Assembly (NCBI RefSeq): GCF_007786235.1
Contig: NZ_VNFK01000006.1
Location: 1-64,000, forward strand
DNA length: 64,000 nucleotides
Direction of reading: 5' to 3'
DNA from: Paenarthrobacter nitroguajacolicus
GTDB lineage: Bacteria; Actinomycetota; Actinomycetes; Actinomycetales; Micrococcaceae
Below are positions 56,797 through 64,000 of the stretch, piece by piece. Position 1 is the first letter of the stretch; each line of letters begins with the position of its first letter. A program made the translations under genes and the position numbers. The notes under the pieces were generated by a model. That model did not search any database. It was not told the origin of the DNA and worked only from the letters and a program-made list of their open reading frames with translations.

Positions 56797-57405
56797 CTAC
56801 CGGGCATCTACTTTCGCCGGGAGAGTCTTCGGTTTGAAGGACGGACGGGTGGCTTCGTAAGCGGTGATGTCTTCCTCATACTGGAGGGTCAGTCCGATGT
56901 CATCGAGGCCCTCCAGCAGGCGCCAGCGCGTGTAGTCGTCGATATCGAAGGGCGCCACGACATTGCCGCATTCCACGGTCTTGCTGACCAGGTCAACCTT
57001 CACCTCGGTGCCCGGAGCGTTTTCCAGGACCTTCCAGATCAGTTCAATGTCATCCTGTGCCACTTGGGCGGCGAGGAGTCCCTGCTTGCCTGAGTTGCCA
57101 CGAAAGATATCGGCGAACCGGGAAGAGAGAACGGCTTTGAATCCGTAGTCCTTCAGGGCCCAAACGGCGTGCTCGCGGGATGATCCCGTGCCGAAGTCAG
57201 GACCGGCAACCAGCACGGAGCCTGCATTGAACGGTGCCTGGTTGAGAATGAACGACTCGTCCTTGCGCCACGCCGCGAACAGGGCGTCTTCGAAGCCGGT
57301 GCGCGTAATGCGCTTGAGGTAGACCGCGGGGATGATCTGGTCCGTGTCCACATTGCTTTGGCGCAGCGGGACGCCGATGCCGGTGTGGGTAGTGAATGCT
57401 TCCAT
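56797..57405 (-). CDS. leuD: 3-isopropylmalate dehydratase small subunit
   Basis: The swivel subunit of isopropylmalate isomerase in leucine synthesis. It has [14 protein letters not shown] and the [16 protein letters not shown] motif near residue 72. It is 202 residues, within range. It follows leuC by 9 bases and ends before a strong terminator. The C-terminal tail after [10 protein letters not shown] is short. Confidence 0.95.
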   Translation of the reverse strand: MEAFTTHTGIGVPLRQSNVDTDQIIPAVYLKRITRTGFEDALFAAWRKDESFILNQAPFNAGSVLVAGPDFGTGSSREHAVWALKDYGFKAVLSSRFADIFRGNSGKQGLLAAQVAQDDIELIWKVLENAPGTEVKVDLVSKTVECGNVVAPFDIDDYTRWRLLEGLDDIGLTLQYEEDITAYEATRPSFKPKTLPAKVDAR

Positions 57406-57414
57406 GGGATCCTC

Positions 57415-58866
57415 CTAGACTGCGATTCCGGTCAGTGTGCCTGCTGGCGCGGACTCAAGGTCCGACGGCGAGCTCAGCGTGCCGCGGACGGCTGTGGCTG
57501 CTGCCACCACGGGTGAGACCAGGTGCGTGCGGCCGCCTTTGCCCTGGCGACCCTCAAAGTTGCGGTTGGACGTCGAAGCGCAGCGCTCCCCCGGTTCCAA
57601 CTGGTCCGGGTTCATGCCCAAGCACATGGAGCACCCAGCAAAGCGCCATTCGGCACCGAATTCCTTAAAGACCTTGTCCAGGCCCTCTGCCTCGGCCTCC
57701 AGGCGGACGCGCGCCGAGCCCGGAACTACCAGCATGCGCACGTTGGGATCCTTGGCACGTCCGCGAATGATGTCGGCAGCGGCGCGGAGGTCCTCGATGC
57801 GGGAGTTGGTGCAGGACCCCAGGAACACGGTGTCCACGCGGATGTCCTTCATGGGCGTGCCGGCCTCGAGCCCCATGTACTGCAGGGCACGCTCTGCGGC
57901 AGCCTTGGCGTTCTCGTCACCGAAGTCCTCGGGGGAAGGAACCTTGGCAGAGAGGGAAACACCCTGGCCGGGGTTGGTACCCCAGGTCACGAAGGGTTCC
58001 AGCGCGTCAGCGTCCAGGTCCACCTCGACATCGAAAGTTGCGTCGGCGTCCGTGTGGAGGGTGTTCCAGTACTCGACGGCGGCATCCCAGTCGGCGCCTT
58101 CCGGCGCGTGCGGGCGGCCCTCCATGTAGTCGTAGGTGATCTGGTCCGGAGCCACCATGCCGGCACGGGCGCCGGCCTCGATGGACATGTTGCAGATGGT
58201 CATGCGGGCGTCCATGGACAAAGCTCGGATGGCAGAGCCGCGGTACTCCAGGACGTAACCTTGGCCACCACCGGTGCCGATCTTGGCGATGACTGCCAGG
58301 ATGATGTCCTTGGCTGTGACGCCGGGACGCAGGGTGCCTTCGACGTTGATGGCCATGGTCTTGAACGGTTTCAGGGACAAGGTCTGGGTGGCCATGACAT
58401 GTTCCACTTCCGAGGTACCGATGCCCATGGCCAAGGCACCAAAGGCGCCGTGAGTGGAAGTGTGCGAGTCGCCGCAGACCACGGTCATGCCCGGTTGGGT
58501 GAGGCCCAACTGCGGGCCCACGACGTGTACGATGCCTTGTTCCTTGTCGCCGAGCGAGTGCAGGCGGACACCGAATTCCTTGCAGTTGGCGCGCAGGGTT
58601 TCAATCTGGGTGCGGCTGGTGAGATCGGCAATGGGCTTGTCGATGTCCAGCGTAGGAGTGTTGTGGTCCTCCGTCGCGATGGTGAGGTCCACACGGCGCA
58701 ATGGCCGGCCGGCCAGGCGCAGGCCTTCGAATGCCTGCGGAGACGTCACTTCGTGGACGAGGTGCAGGTCGATGAAGAGAAGGTCTGGCTGGGCATTGGC
58801 TCCTTCGCCTTCACCCTTGCGCACTACGTGCGCGTCCCAGACTTTCTCGGCCAGTGTCTTTCCCAC
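57415..58866 (-). CDS. leuC: 3-isopropylmalate dehydratase large subunit
   Basis: The aconitase-type catalytic subunit carries the 4Fe-4S cluster: Cys in [16 protein letters not shown] and the pair in [24 protein letters not shown] and [15 protein letters not shown] are also present. It is 483 residues with a GTG start at 58866. A divergent IclR-type gene lies 133 bases away, with a candidate operator in the gap. Confidence 0.95.
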   Translation of the reverse strand: MGKTLAEKVWDAHVVRKGEGEGANAQPDLLFIDLHLVHEVTSPQAFEGLRLAGRPLRRVDLTIATEDHNTPTLDIDKPIADLTSRTQIETLRANCKEFGVRLHSLGDKEQGIVHVVGPQLGLTQPGMTVVCGDSHTSTHGAFGALAMGIGTSEVEHVMATQTLSLKPFKTMAINVEGTLRPGVTAKDIILAVIAKIGTGGGQGYVLEYRGSAIRALSMDARMTICNMSIEAGARAGMVAPDQITYDYMEGRPHAPEGADWDAAVEYWNTLHTDADATFDVEVDLDADALEPFVTWGTNPGQGVSLSAKVPSPEDFGDENAKAAAERALQYMGLEAGTPMKDIRVDTVFLGSCTNSRIEDLRAAADIIRGRAKDPNVRMLVVPGSARVRLEAEAEGLDKVFKEFGAEWRFAGCSMCLGMNPDQLEPGERCASTSNRNFEGRQGKGGRTHLVSPVVAAATAVRGTLSSPSDLESAPAGTLTGIAV

Positions 58867-58969
58867 GGCCTTGCTCCCTTCACTGCGGTTGGATGTTCTT
58901 CATCCACTGAACTGTTCTTCTTCCACTGAACCAGCACGGCTGCGAAATAGGCCAGTGAAACAACTTGCA

Positions 58970-58984
58970 TCTCAGATATTGAGA
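58970..58984. promoter_or_regulatory. Candidate operator between leuC and the IclR regulator
   Basis: The inverted repeat TCTCA-GATAT-TGAGA lies in an AT-rich patch 15 bases upstream of the regulator ATG and about 104 bases upstream of leuC. IclR-type regulators of leuCD (NdgR in Streptomyces, LtbR in Corynebacterium) act on sites in this position. The match to their exact consensus was not checked. Confidence 0.5.
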
Positions 58985-58999
58985 CGGCAATATCATTAC

Positions 59000-59719
59000 A
59001 TGGACAATTCTAGTGGAGTCGGTGTCATTGATAAAGCGGCTCAAGTACTCGATGCACTTGAGGCCGGGCCCACCACGCTCGCGCAACTCGTAGCGGCCAC
59101 GGGCCTTGCCCGGCCTACGGTTCACCGGCTCGCGCTGGCACTGGTTCACCACCGCCTGGTAAGCCGCGACATCCAAGGACGTTTCGTCCTGGGCAGCCGC
59201 CTGGTGGAACTGGCTTCGGCCGCCGGAGAGGACCGACTCATCGCTTCGGCCGGTCCGGTCCTGATCCAACTGCGCGACGCCACCGGCGAAAGCGCCCAGA
59301 TTTTCCGGCGCCAGGGTGACTGGCGCGTGTGCGTTGCCTCCGCTGAGCGCCCCATCGGCCTTCGGGACACCATTCCCGTCGGCACCCAGCTGTCCATGAA
59401 GGCCGGCTCCGCCGCCCAAGTACTGCTGGCATGGGAAGACCATGACCGCCTCCTTGAGGGGCTGCAAAACGCCCGCTTTACCCCCACCGTCCTGGCAGGA
59501 GTACGACGCCGGGGCTGGGGTCAGAGCCTCGGCGAACGCGAACCCGGGGTCGCCTCGGTTTCGGCCCCCGTGCGTGGACCCTCCGGAAGGGTCATTGCCG
59601 CGGTATCGATTTCCGGTCCTATTGAACGACTCACCCGCCAGCCGGGCAGGCTGCACGCCGAAGTGGTCTGTAACGCCGCCCGGGTACTGACCGAGGCACT
59701 CCGGAAGAACAACGACTAG
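59000..59719 (+). CDS. IclR-family transcriptional regulator (NdgR/LtbR type)
   Basis: The 239-residue protein starts MDNSSGVGVIDKAAQVLDAL, and the winged helix reads TLAQLVAATGLARPTVHRLA. The IclR effector domain follows (SAGPVLIQLRDATGESAQIF to the C-terminus). It is divergent from leuCD, the arrangement of NdgR and LtbR, which control leucine genes; control of leuCD is therefore probable. The ATG at 59000 lies within 20 bases of the inverted repeat, so the transcript is short-leadered or leaderless. The open frame runs 182 codons upstream, antisense to leuC, and is not coding there. Confidence 0.9.
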   Translation: MDNSSGVGVIDKAAQVLDALEAGPTTLAQLVAATGLARPTVHRLALALVHHRLVSRDIQGRFVLGSRLVELASAAGEDRLIASAGPVLIQLRDATGESAQIFRRQGDWRVCVASAERPIGLRDTIPVGTQLSMKAGSAAQVLLAWEDHDRLLEGLQNARFTPTVLAGVRRRGWGQSLGEREPGVASVSAPVRGPSGRVIAAVSISGPIERLTRQPGRLHAEVVCNAARVLTEALRKNND

Positions 59720-59721
59720 CC

Positions 59722-60264
59722 ATGGAAAGCTACGCCGTCTTCCTGCGCGGCATCAACGTGGGCGGCATCAACATCAAGATGGCCGACCTCAGGACCGCGC
59801 TCGGGGACTACCCGTTTGCCAAGGTCAAGACCCTGCTGGCCAGCGGAAACGTGGTGCTGCAAAGCGATCTCAGCGCCAAGGAGGTCAAAGCACAGTTCGA
59901 GAAGTGCCTGCGGGACACGTTTGGATATGACGCCTGGGTGGTGGTGCTGTCGGCATCCAGGGTGGCCGAACTCGTCGAAGCCTGCCCGTACCCCGCCGAT
60001 GACACATCCACCCACAGTTACATTACTTTGGCCTCCGATACCGCCATGCTTGATGAGCTTTTTGAAGCAGGCGAAGCCCTGGGTGGCGTGGAGCAGGTGC
60101 GGCTTGGCCCGGAAGCCTCTGCGTGGCTGGCCCCCGCCGGAGGAACCCTGGACAGCCCGTTCAGCAAGCTCTCGGCCAAGGCACGCTACAAGGCCCACAC
60201 CACCACCAGGAACCTGCGCACGCTCATCAAGGTCAGGGACGCTGCAGCGGCTCTCGAGGTTTAG
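59722..60264 (+). CDS. DUF1697 family protein
   Basis: The 180-residue protein begins MESYAVFLRGINVGGINIKM, the defining start of DUF1697, with LLASGNVVLQS and ARYKAHTTTRNLRTL later. Its role is unknown. It starts 2 bases after the stop of the IclR gene and is likely co-transcribed with it. Its stop overlaps that of the convergent GTPase gene. Confidence 0.85.
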   Translation: MESYAVFLRGINVGGINIKMADLRTALGDYPFAKVKTLLASGNVVLQSDLSAKEVKAQFEKCLRDTFGYDAWVVVLSASRVAELVEACPYPADDTSTHSYITLASDTAMLDELFEAGEALGGVEQVRLGPEASAWLAPAGGTLDSPFSKLSAKARYKAHTTTRNLRTLIKVRDAAAALEV

Positions 60265-61874
60265 CGCGCGGCTTTCAAGGCGGCGTTGAATGCCTTCAAT
60301 CGCATAACTTCCACGTCAACGGGCTCCACGATCCTCTGCTCTGCAACCACGGCCACGGCCGCTTTCAACCGCTTCCCTGCCCCTGACGCGCGAACGCGGG
60401 CTGTCCAGCTTCCGAGGATGCGCCCCGTGATGGCCAGGACGATCCCCAACAACACTCCCCCGGCTACCATCAACGTAGGCCAAGGCCACCCCTCCGTCCG
60501 CGGAACCTCCGGAACGGGCATCTGGAAATAGCCCAGCGCGGCCAGGACTCCCAGCCAGCCAAGCCCACCCACGGCCAGCAAAAGAGCGAGCCACTGCACG
60601 GTATTGAAGAGCACCCACCACAGGGGTCGCTTACTTGCCTTCAGGTCGGTTCCGGCAATGGCCTGATCCAGCGCATCAGGCAGCTGTTCGCGGCCGTCCC
60701 TTGCGGCTCCACGGATGGCTGCCCGCCACGGACCGGGAGCACCTGCGGATGCGTCGTCCGCAAAATCCCGGACAGCGGCATCCGTCCGAGCACGCTCAGG
60801 CGCGCCCGCAGGAGGCAAGGAGGTCCGGCTCAGCTCGGGCCTGGTGTCGTCCCTGCCCAAGTTGAGTCGACGCAGCGGGTCCGGCCGGAAGCGCAACAAC
60901 CAACGGGTAACGGGCCAGCCCGTCCTGCGGGCCGACTCCCTTTTGAAGGACCGCTCGACCGCGTCCACCACCACGGGTACGTTCGCCGCCGTCGCCAGCT
61001 CGGACGCGAGGCGGGCTTTGGCACTTCCTTTGATGCCCCTGGCCTCCCCTTCGCCGGAGACCTGGGCGAGTTCAGCGGCCGCTTTCGCAACGTCTGCGGC
61101 CAGCCGCTGTGTTGTTGCCTCCCGCTGGACCACGACGTTCCTGATGGCCCCGCGGACGGTTGGAACGCCGTCGCCTGTTAGTGCTGATGCACTGAGCACC
61201 CGAACCTTGCCCAGGCCGTCGCGCGCCAGGATCGCTTCCAAAGACTCCATGACCGCCGAGGCATCGGCGGCGGTGAGCTTATCCACCTGGTTCAGGACCA
61301 CCAAGGTGACCGCACCATGGGAGGCCATGGGCCGCAGGAACTCATTGTGCACCGCGGCGTCGGCATACTTCTGAGGATCCAAAACCCACACCAGGACATC
61401 CACCATGCCCACCATTCGTTGCACGATCTCCCGGTTTTCGACCCGGGTGGAATCGAAGTCCGGAAGGTCAAGGAGCACCAGTCCGGTGGCATCATCGGCC
61501 ATTCCTTGGACCGGCGGCAATATGTGCCGCTCCTTCACGTCCAACCAGTCGAGCAGCGGCCCGCTGCCGTCTTCGCCCCAGATGCCCGCCAAAGGCTGCG
61601 AGGTGGTGGGGCGGCGGGCAGCAGCCGTGGCCAGCTCGCTGCCGGATACCGCGTTGAACAAGGAAGACTTGCCACTGCCGGTAGCCCCAAAGAAGCCCAC
61701 TACGGTGTGGCCGGCCGACAACGAACGCCGGGACGCCGCTCGTTCGAGAACGTCATAGACGGATTGCAGTTCCTGGTCCGGAAGAACGCCCTCGGCGAGC
61801 TCTCGGGCGGTGTTGAGTGCTTCGAGCCGGCGCTGCAACTGGGACGACTCACGCACCTGGCTGTGGCGGCTCAT
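60261..61874 (-). CDS. Dynamin-like GTPase with C-terminal membrane segments (second of pair)
   Basis: The 537-residue protein has GTPase motifs GFFGATGSGKSSLFNAV (G1, near residue 65), TTSQP (G2), LLDLPDFDST (G3) and LNQVDKLT (G4). Two hydrophobic segments follow at about residues 410-440 and 460-485 (WLALLLAVGGLGWLGVLAAL, then LMVAGGVLLGIVLAITG). Bacterial dynamin-like proteins remodel membranes, but the role of this one is unknown. The start ATG overlaps the stop of its partner upstream (ATGA). It may pair with it, as DynA/DynB or IniA/IniC do in other actinobacteria. Confidence 0.8.
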   Translation of the reverse strand: MSRHSQVRESSQLQRRLEALNTARELAEGVLPDQELQSVYDVLERAASRRSLSAGHTVVGFFGATGSGKSSLFNAVSGSELATAAARRPTTSQPLAGIWGEDGSGPLLDWLDVKERHILPPVQGMADDATGLVLLDLPDFDSTRVENREIVQRMVGMVDVLVWVLDPQKYADAAVHNEFLRPMASHGAVTLVVLNQVDKLTAADASAVMESLEAILARDGLGKVRVLSASALTGDGVPTVRGAIRNVVVQREATTQRLAADVAKAAAELAQVSGEGEARGIKGSAKARLASELATAANVPVVVDAVERSFKRESARRTGWPVTRWLLRFRPDPLRRLNLGRDDTRPELSRTSLPPAGAPERARTDAAVRDFADDASAGAPGPWRAAIRGAARDGREQLPDALDQAIAGTDLKASKRPLWWVLFNTVQWLALLLAVGGLGWLGVLAALGYFQMPVPEVPRTEGWPWPTLMVAGGVLLGIVLAITGRILGSWTARVRASGAGKRLKAAVAVVAEQRIVEPVDVEVMRLKAFNAALKAAR

Positions 61875-63664
61875 GCGGCCCCCGCCAGACGGCGGAGGGC
61901 CTTGGCGTGCCGGGAAAGATCATTGCCGGAGCCTGGATAGGCTGCTTCAAGGCGGCTGAGGAATCGTTGCCCCTCGTCATCCAGGAGCCGTTGGCACTGC
62001 GTGTGCAGGTCATCCCTGGCTTGCTGGGCGAGGCGGCGGACAGCATCCTCGCCAAACACCGTCTCCAACAGCTTCTGGCCGACCACGGCTGTTCCGCCCG
62101 CGATCCCGATCTCCAAGCCGCTCAGACCGGCCGTCATGGAGAACACCACCACCATGAGCGCAGCACCAAGCCCGTTAACGCCGAAGGAGAGCCATCGGGC
62201 TTGGGTCCGTTTACCCTGACCCTGCGTGCGGATCATCTCCATAAGCCCTTCCTGCCAGGAGCGGATGGCCGAAGCGGCCTTGGCATCGAAACCTTCGCTT
62301 GTCCCGGAGAGGTCATCGGGGCCAAGGAGATGGCGGCCCGCAGTGTCCGAGCGCCAGCGCCTGTCCACGTTCTCCGCTGCGTTGGCGGCTTCGTCCAGGA
62401 TCACAGCTTGCAGGCCGGTCTCTATGGCTGTCTCGACCTTCACCGCCGGAGCAGGCTCACCGCGGAAGAAGGCACCCACCCGGTCCCGCATGCGGCCAAT
62501 GTTCTGCTCCACGGCCCGGAAGAACTCCCCCGTTCCCACGAAATCCTGCCACCGCGCCAGGACCTCTCCTCGAAGCAACGCTCCGTCCTTGGTGGCCTCG
62601 AGGATACGCGAGAGCGCGTGTTCGTACTCGGCAACGCAGACTGACTGGAGATCCAGCGCCGCGGCGTCCTGCGCCTCCGCTGCAGCGGCGATGCCCTCCA
62701 GACGGACGCTGACAGCGTTGACGGCGCCATTGAGCGTCCGACGTGCGACCTCTGCCCGCCCCGCTGCGTTCTCAGCCAAGGCTGCCAGCCACTGACGCAA
62801 AGGGTCCGCGGATTCTGCCGGCAGCATTCCCAGGCCGTCCAGAGCGCTCTCCGGCACCACGAAGAGCTTCGCTTCCCCGAGGCCCTGCCGGTCAAGCATC
62901 GCCTGCAGGTCGGTTCGCACCTCGTCCTCGGCGGCGGGCGGCACGCGGTCCAGCACCACGGCAACAGTGATATCCCGCGAAGCCGCGTCCAGGAGCAAGC
63001 GCCAGGGAACGGCGTCGGCGTACCGATTTGCGGTGGTGACGAATATCCACAAGTCCGCAGCGGCCAGAAGTTGTCCGGCGAGCCTGCGGTTGTCGTCGGA
63101 AATCGAGTCGACGTCGGGGGCATCAAGAAGGGCGATGCCCTGGGGTACGCGCTCATGCCCCACCAACACCAAGGAGGTGATCGCCTGGGCATCCGGGGCG
63201 GCACCTGCCTGGTTGGCGGGCACAGGGGTCGCTGATACGGTCCCGCGAATCCGCTCCAGGCTTGGCAGGATGCGATTGCCCGCGAACCACCCCGCGTCCT
63301 GCGGATGGTGCAGGAGGATCGGTTGGCGCGTCGTGGGCCTGATGGCACCCGCTCGAGTCACCGGATAGCCGACCAGCGCGTTGACCAGCGTCGACTTACC
63401 GGCTCCGGTTGAACCGCCGACGACGGCAAGCAGCGGAGCGTCCAGGCTGCGATACCGGGGTATTACGTAATCGTCCAGCTGCGCGAGGGATTCGCGGATC
63501 CACTGGCGGGCTTCCTGGACGTCCGGTACGGCGAGCGGAAGCGTGGTGGCCGCAAGTTCCAGACGGGCAGCTTCCAAGGTTTCGACGGCGGCTGCCGCGG
63601 CCGGTGGCACGGGAGGCTTTACGGGATTTGACCCGTCAGCTGTCCGGTCATTGTTTGCAGTCAC
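61871..63664 (-). CDS. Dynamin-like GTPase with C-terminal hydrophobic region (first of pair)
   Basis: The 597-residue protein has G1 VVGGSTGAGKSTLVNALVG (near residue 80), G2 TTRQP, G3 LLDAPDVDSIS and a G4 region with VLDRVPPAAEDE, where the usual N/TKxD is replaced. The C-terminal half is helical with a hydrophobic stretch near residues 505-545 (LGAALMVVVFSMTAGLSGLEI). GTG at 63664 (VTANNDR) is chosen; ATG further upstream lies in unconserved sequence. It overlaps its partner by 4 bases. The divergence in G4 suggests altered nucleotide specificity or loss of it. Confidence 0.8.
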   Translation of the reverse strand: MTANNDRTADGSNPVKPPVPPAAAAAVETLEAARLELAATTLPLAVPDVQEARQWIRESLAQLDDYVIPRYRSLDAPLLAVVGGSTGAGKSTLVNALVGYPVTRAGAIRPTTRQPILLHHPQDAGWFAGNRILPSLERIRGTVSATPVPANQAGAAPDAQAITSLVLVGHERVPQGIALLDAPDVDSISDDNRRLAGQLLAAADLWIFVTTANRYADAVPWRLLLDAASRDITVAVVLDRVPPAAEDEVRTDLQAMLDRQGLGEAKLFVVPESALDGLGMLPAESADPLRQWLAALAENAAGRAEVARRTLNGAVNAVSVRLEGIAAAAEAQDAAALDLQSVCVAEYEHALSRILEATKDGALLRGEVLARWQDFVGTGEFFRAVEQNIGRMRDRVGAFFRGEPAPAVKVETAIETGLQAVILDEAANAAENVDRRWRSDTAGRHLLGPDDLSGTSEGFDAKAASAIRSWQEGLMEMIRTQGQGKRTQARWLSFGVNGLGAALMVVVFSMTAGLSGLEIGIAGGTAVVGQKLLETVFGEDAVRRLAQQARDDLHTQCQRLLDDEGQRFLSRLEAAYPGSGNDLSRHAKALRRLAGAA

Positions 63665-63725
63665 AGCATCATCATGCCAGCCGGTTCCCGGTCTCGAGTG
63701 TCGGGAAGGCGCAAAGGGCAAAAAG

Positions 63726-63757
63726 AAATCCCCCGGAACCTGGGTTCCGGGGGATTT
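63726..63757 (-). terminator. Rho-independent terminator of the tRNA-Glu transcript
   Basis: A 14-bp perfect stem (AAATCCCCCGGAAC with complement, loop CTGG) begins 5 bases past the tRNA 3' end on the leftward strand and is followed by CTTTTTG. Confidence 0.85.
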
Positions 63758-63762
63758 ATCTG

Positions 63763-63835
63763 TGACCCCAGCGGGATTCGAACCCGCGTTACCGCCGTGA
63801 GAGGGCGGCGTACTAGGCCGCTATACGATGGGGCC
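63763..63835 (-). tRNA. tRNA-Glu (CTC anticodon)
   Basis: The acceptor stem pairs GGCCCCA with TGGGGTC (one G-U), discriminator A. The anticodon stem CCGCC/GGCGG encloses the loop CTCTCAC, giving anticodon CTC for Glu. The T-arm has GCGGG TTCGAAT CCCGC. CCA is not encoded. It is 73 nucleotides, with a terminator downstream. Confidence 0.95.
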
Positions 63836-63963
63836 TTGCACTTTTTTGTCGCCGTTTCCGGCGATAAAGCTGAATGAGTATTTCACACTTTCAGCTTCAC
63901 TCCAAATCGCTTCAGCGGCTTGGAATTTCCGAATTTCCAGCGTGTTCACGCGGAATATCAGAG

Positions 63964-64000
63964 CTGGGATACCAGGACTCGAACCTAGAATGACGGTACC
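63964..64000 (-). tRNA. Probable tRNA-Gln, 3' part, cut by window edge
   Basis: The visible 37 bases hold the 3' acceptor strand TATCCCA with discriminator G and a T-arm CTAGG TTCGAGT CCTGG. The 5' half and anticodon are outside the window. The sequence after the anticodon arm resembles actinobacterial tRNA-Gln next to tRNA-Glu, so the identity is inferred. CCA is not encoded. Confidence 0.7.

Noticed and set aside
58454..58999. N-terminal extension of the IclR regulator
   Set aside because: The 182 extra codons are antisense to leuC and have no family similarity; ATG at 59000 gives the standard length.

Overview
The window is a contiguous piece of a high-GC actinobacterial chromosome. The gene order (fasR-fabD-fabH-acpP-fabF; rpsP-khpA-rimM-trmD-rplS-lepB-rnhB; coaD-DUF177-rpmF-rnc-mutM-smc-ftsY; murA-plsC-gpsA-ddl-thiL-recG-rsmD; leuCD beside an IclR regulator) and the protein sequences point to Micrococcaceae, most likely Arthrobacter or Paenarthrobacter. 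That placement is recognition from memory, not a database result. There is no prophage, insertion sequence or CRISPR array.

Layout. 1-192 is the 3' end of aceE. 376-5424 is the type II fatty acid synthesis cluster under a PucR-type regulator (FasR); two similar 17-bp inverted repeats stand before fasR and before fabD and look like its operators. 5522-10974 runs leftward: DUF3145, xerC, dprA, a ComM/YifB ATPase, YraN and DUF2469. It includes a four-copy 19-bp tandem repeat at the comM/dprA junction. 11026-16145 is a leftward translation and export block: rnhB, two tandem signal peptidases, rplS, trmD, rimM, khpA and rpsP. 16382-21704 is accessory metabolism: a VOC-fold protein, an amidohydrolase, riboswitch-controlled thiC, and an alpha/beta-hydrolase without a nucleophilic serine. 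21771-33034 holds the SRP and SMC genes (ffh, ftsY, smc), with zwf, amtB-glnK and an MFS exporter between ffh and ftsY.

33388-41346 is the least ordinary part. It lies between smc and mutM, which are usually close neighbours in related genomes. It encodes a 1636-residue secreted multidomain protein (dimethylformamidase-like core, four DUF4082 modules, Ig-like spacers, and a Pro/Thr/Ser linker ending in a short Cys-Leu-Gly tail). Opposite it, convergent, is a coupled three-gene operon: a membrane-anchored Ser-rich protein, an MFS transporter and a membrane-anchored beta-propeller protein. This is the best candidate here for an undescribed envelope system.

41521-44655 is mutM, rnc, rpmF, DUF177 and coaD. 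44691-46723 is an aminotransferase translationally linked to a spermidine-synthase-like protein that seems to start at CTG. 46737-51664 is rsmD, recG, a DhaL-domain protein and thiL. 51787-56599 is a DUF3515 lipoprotein, ddl, gpsA, plsC and murA. 56797-59719 is leuCD with a divergent IclR regulator and a candidate operator between them. 59722-63664 is a DUF1697 protein and two coupled dynamin-like GTPases. 63763-64000 carries tRNA-Glu and the 3' end of a probable tRNA-Gln.

Most genes are housekeeping and intact. Functional labels rest on motifs read directly from the translations. Start codons were chosen from ribosome-binding sites, overlaps and family length, and doubtful ones are flagged.
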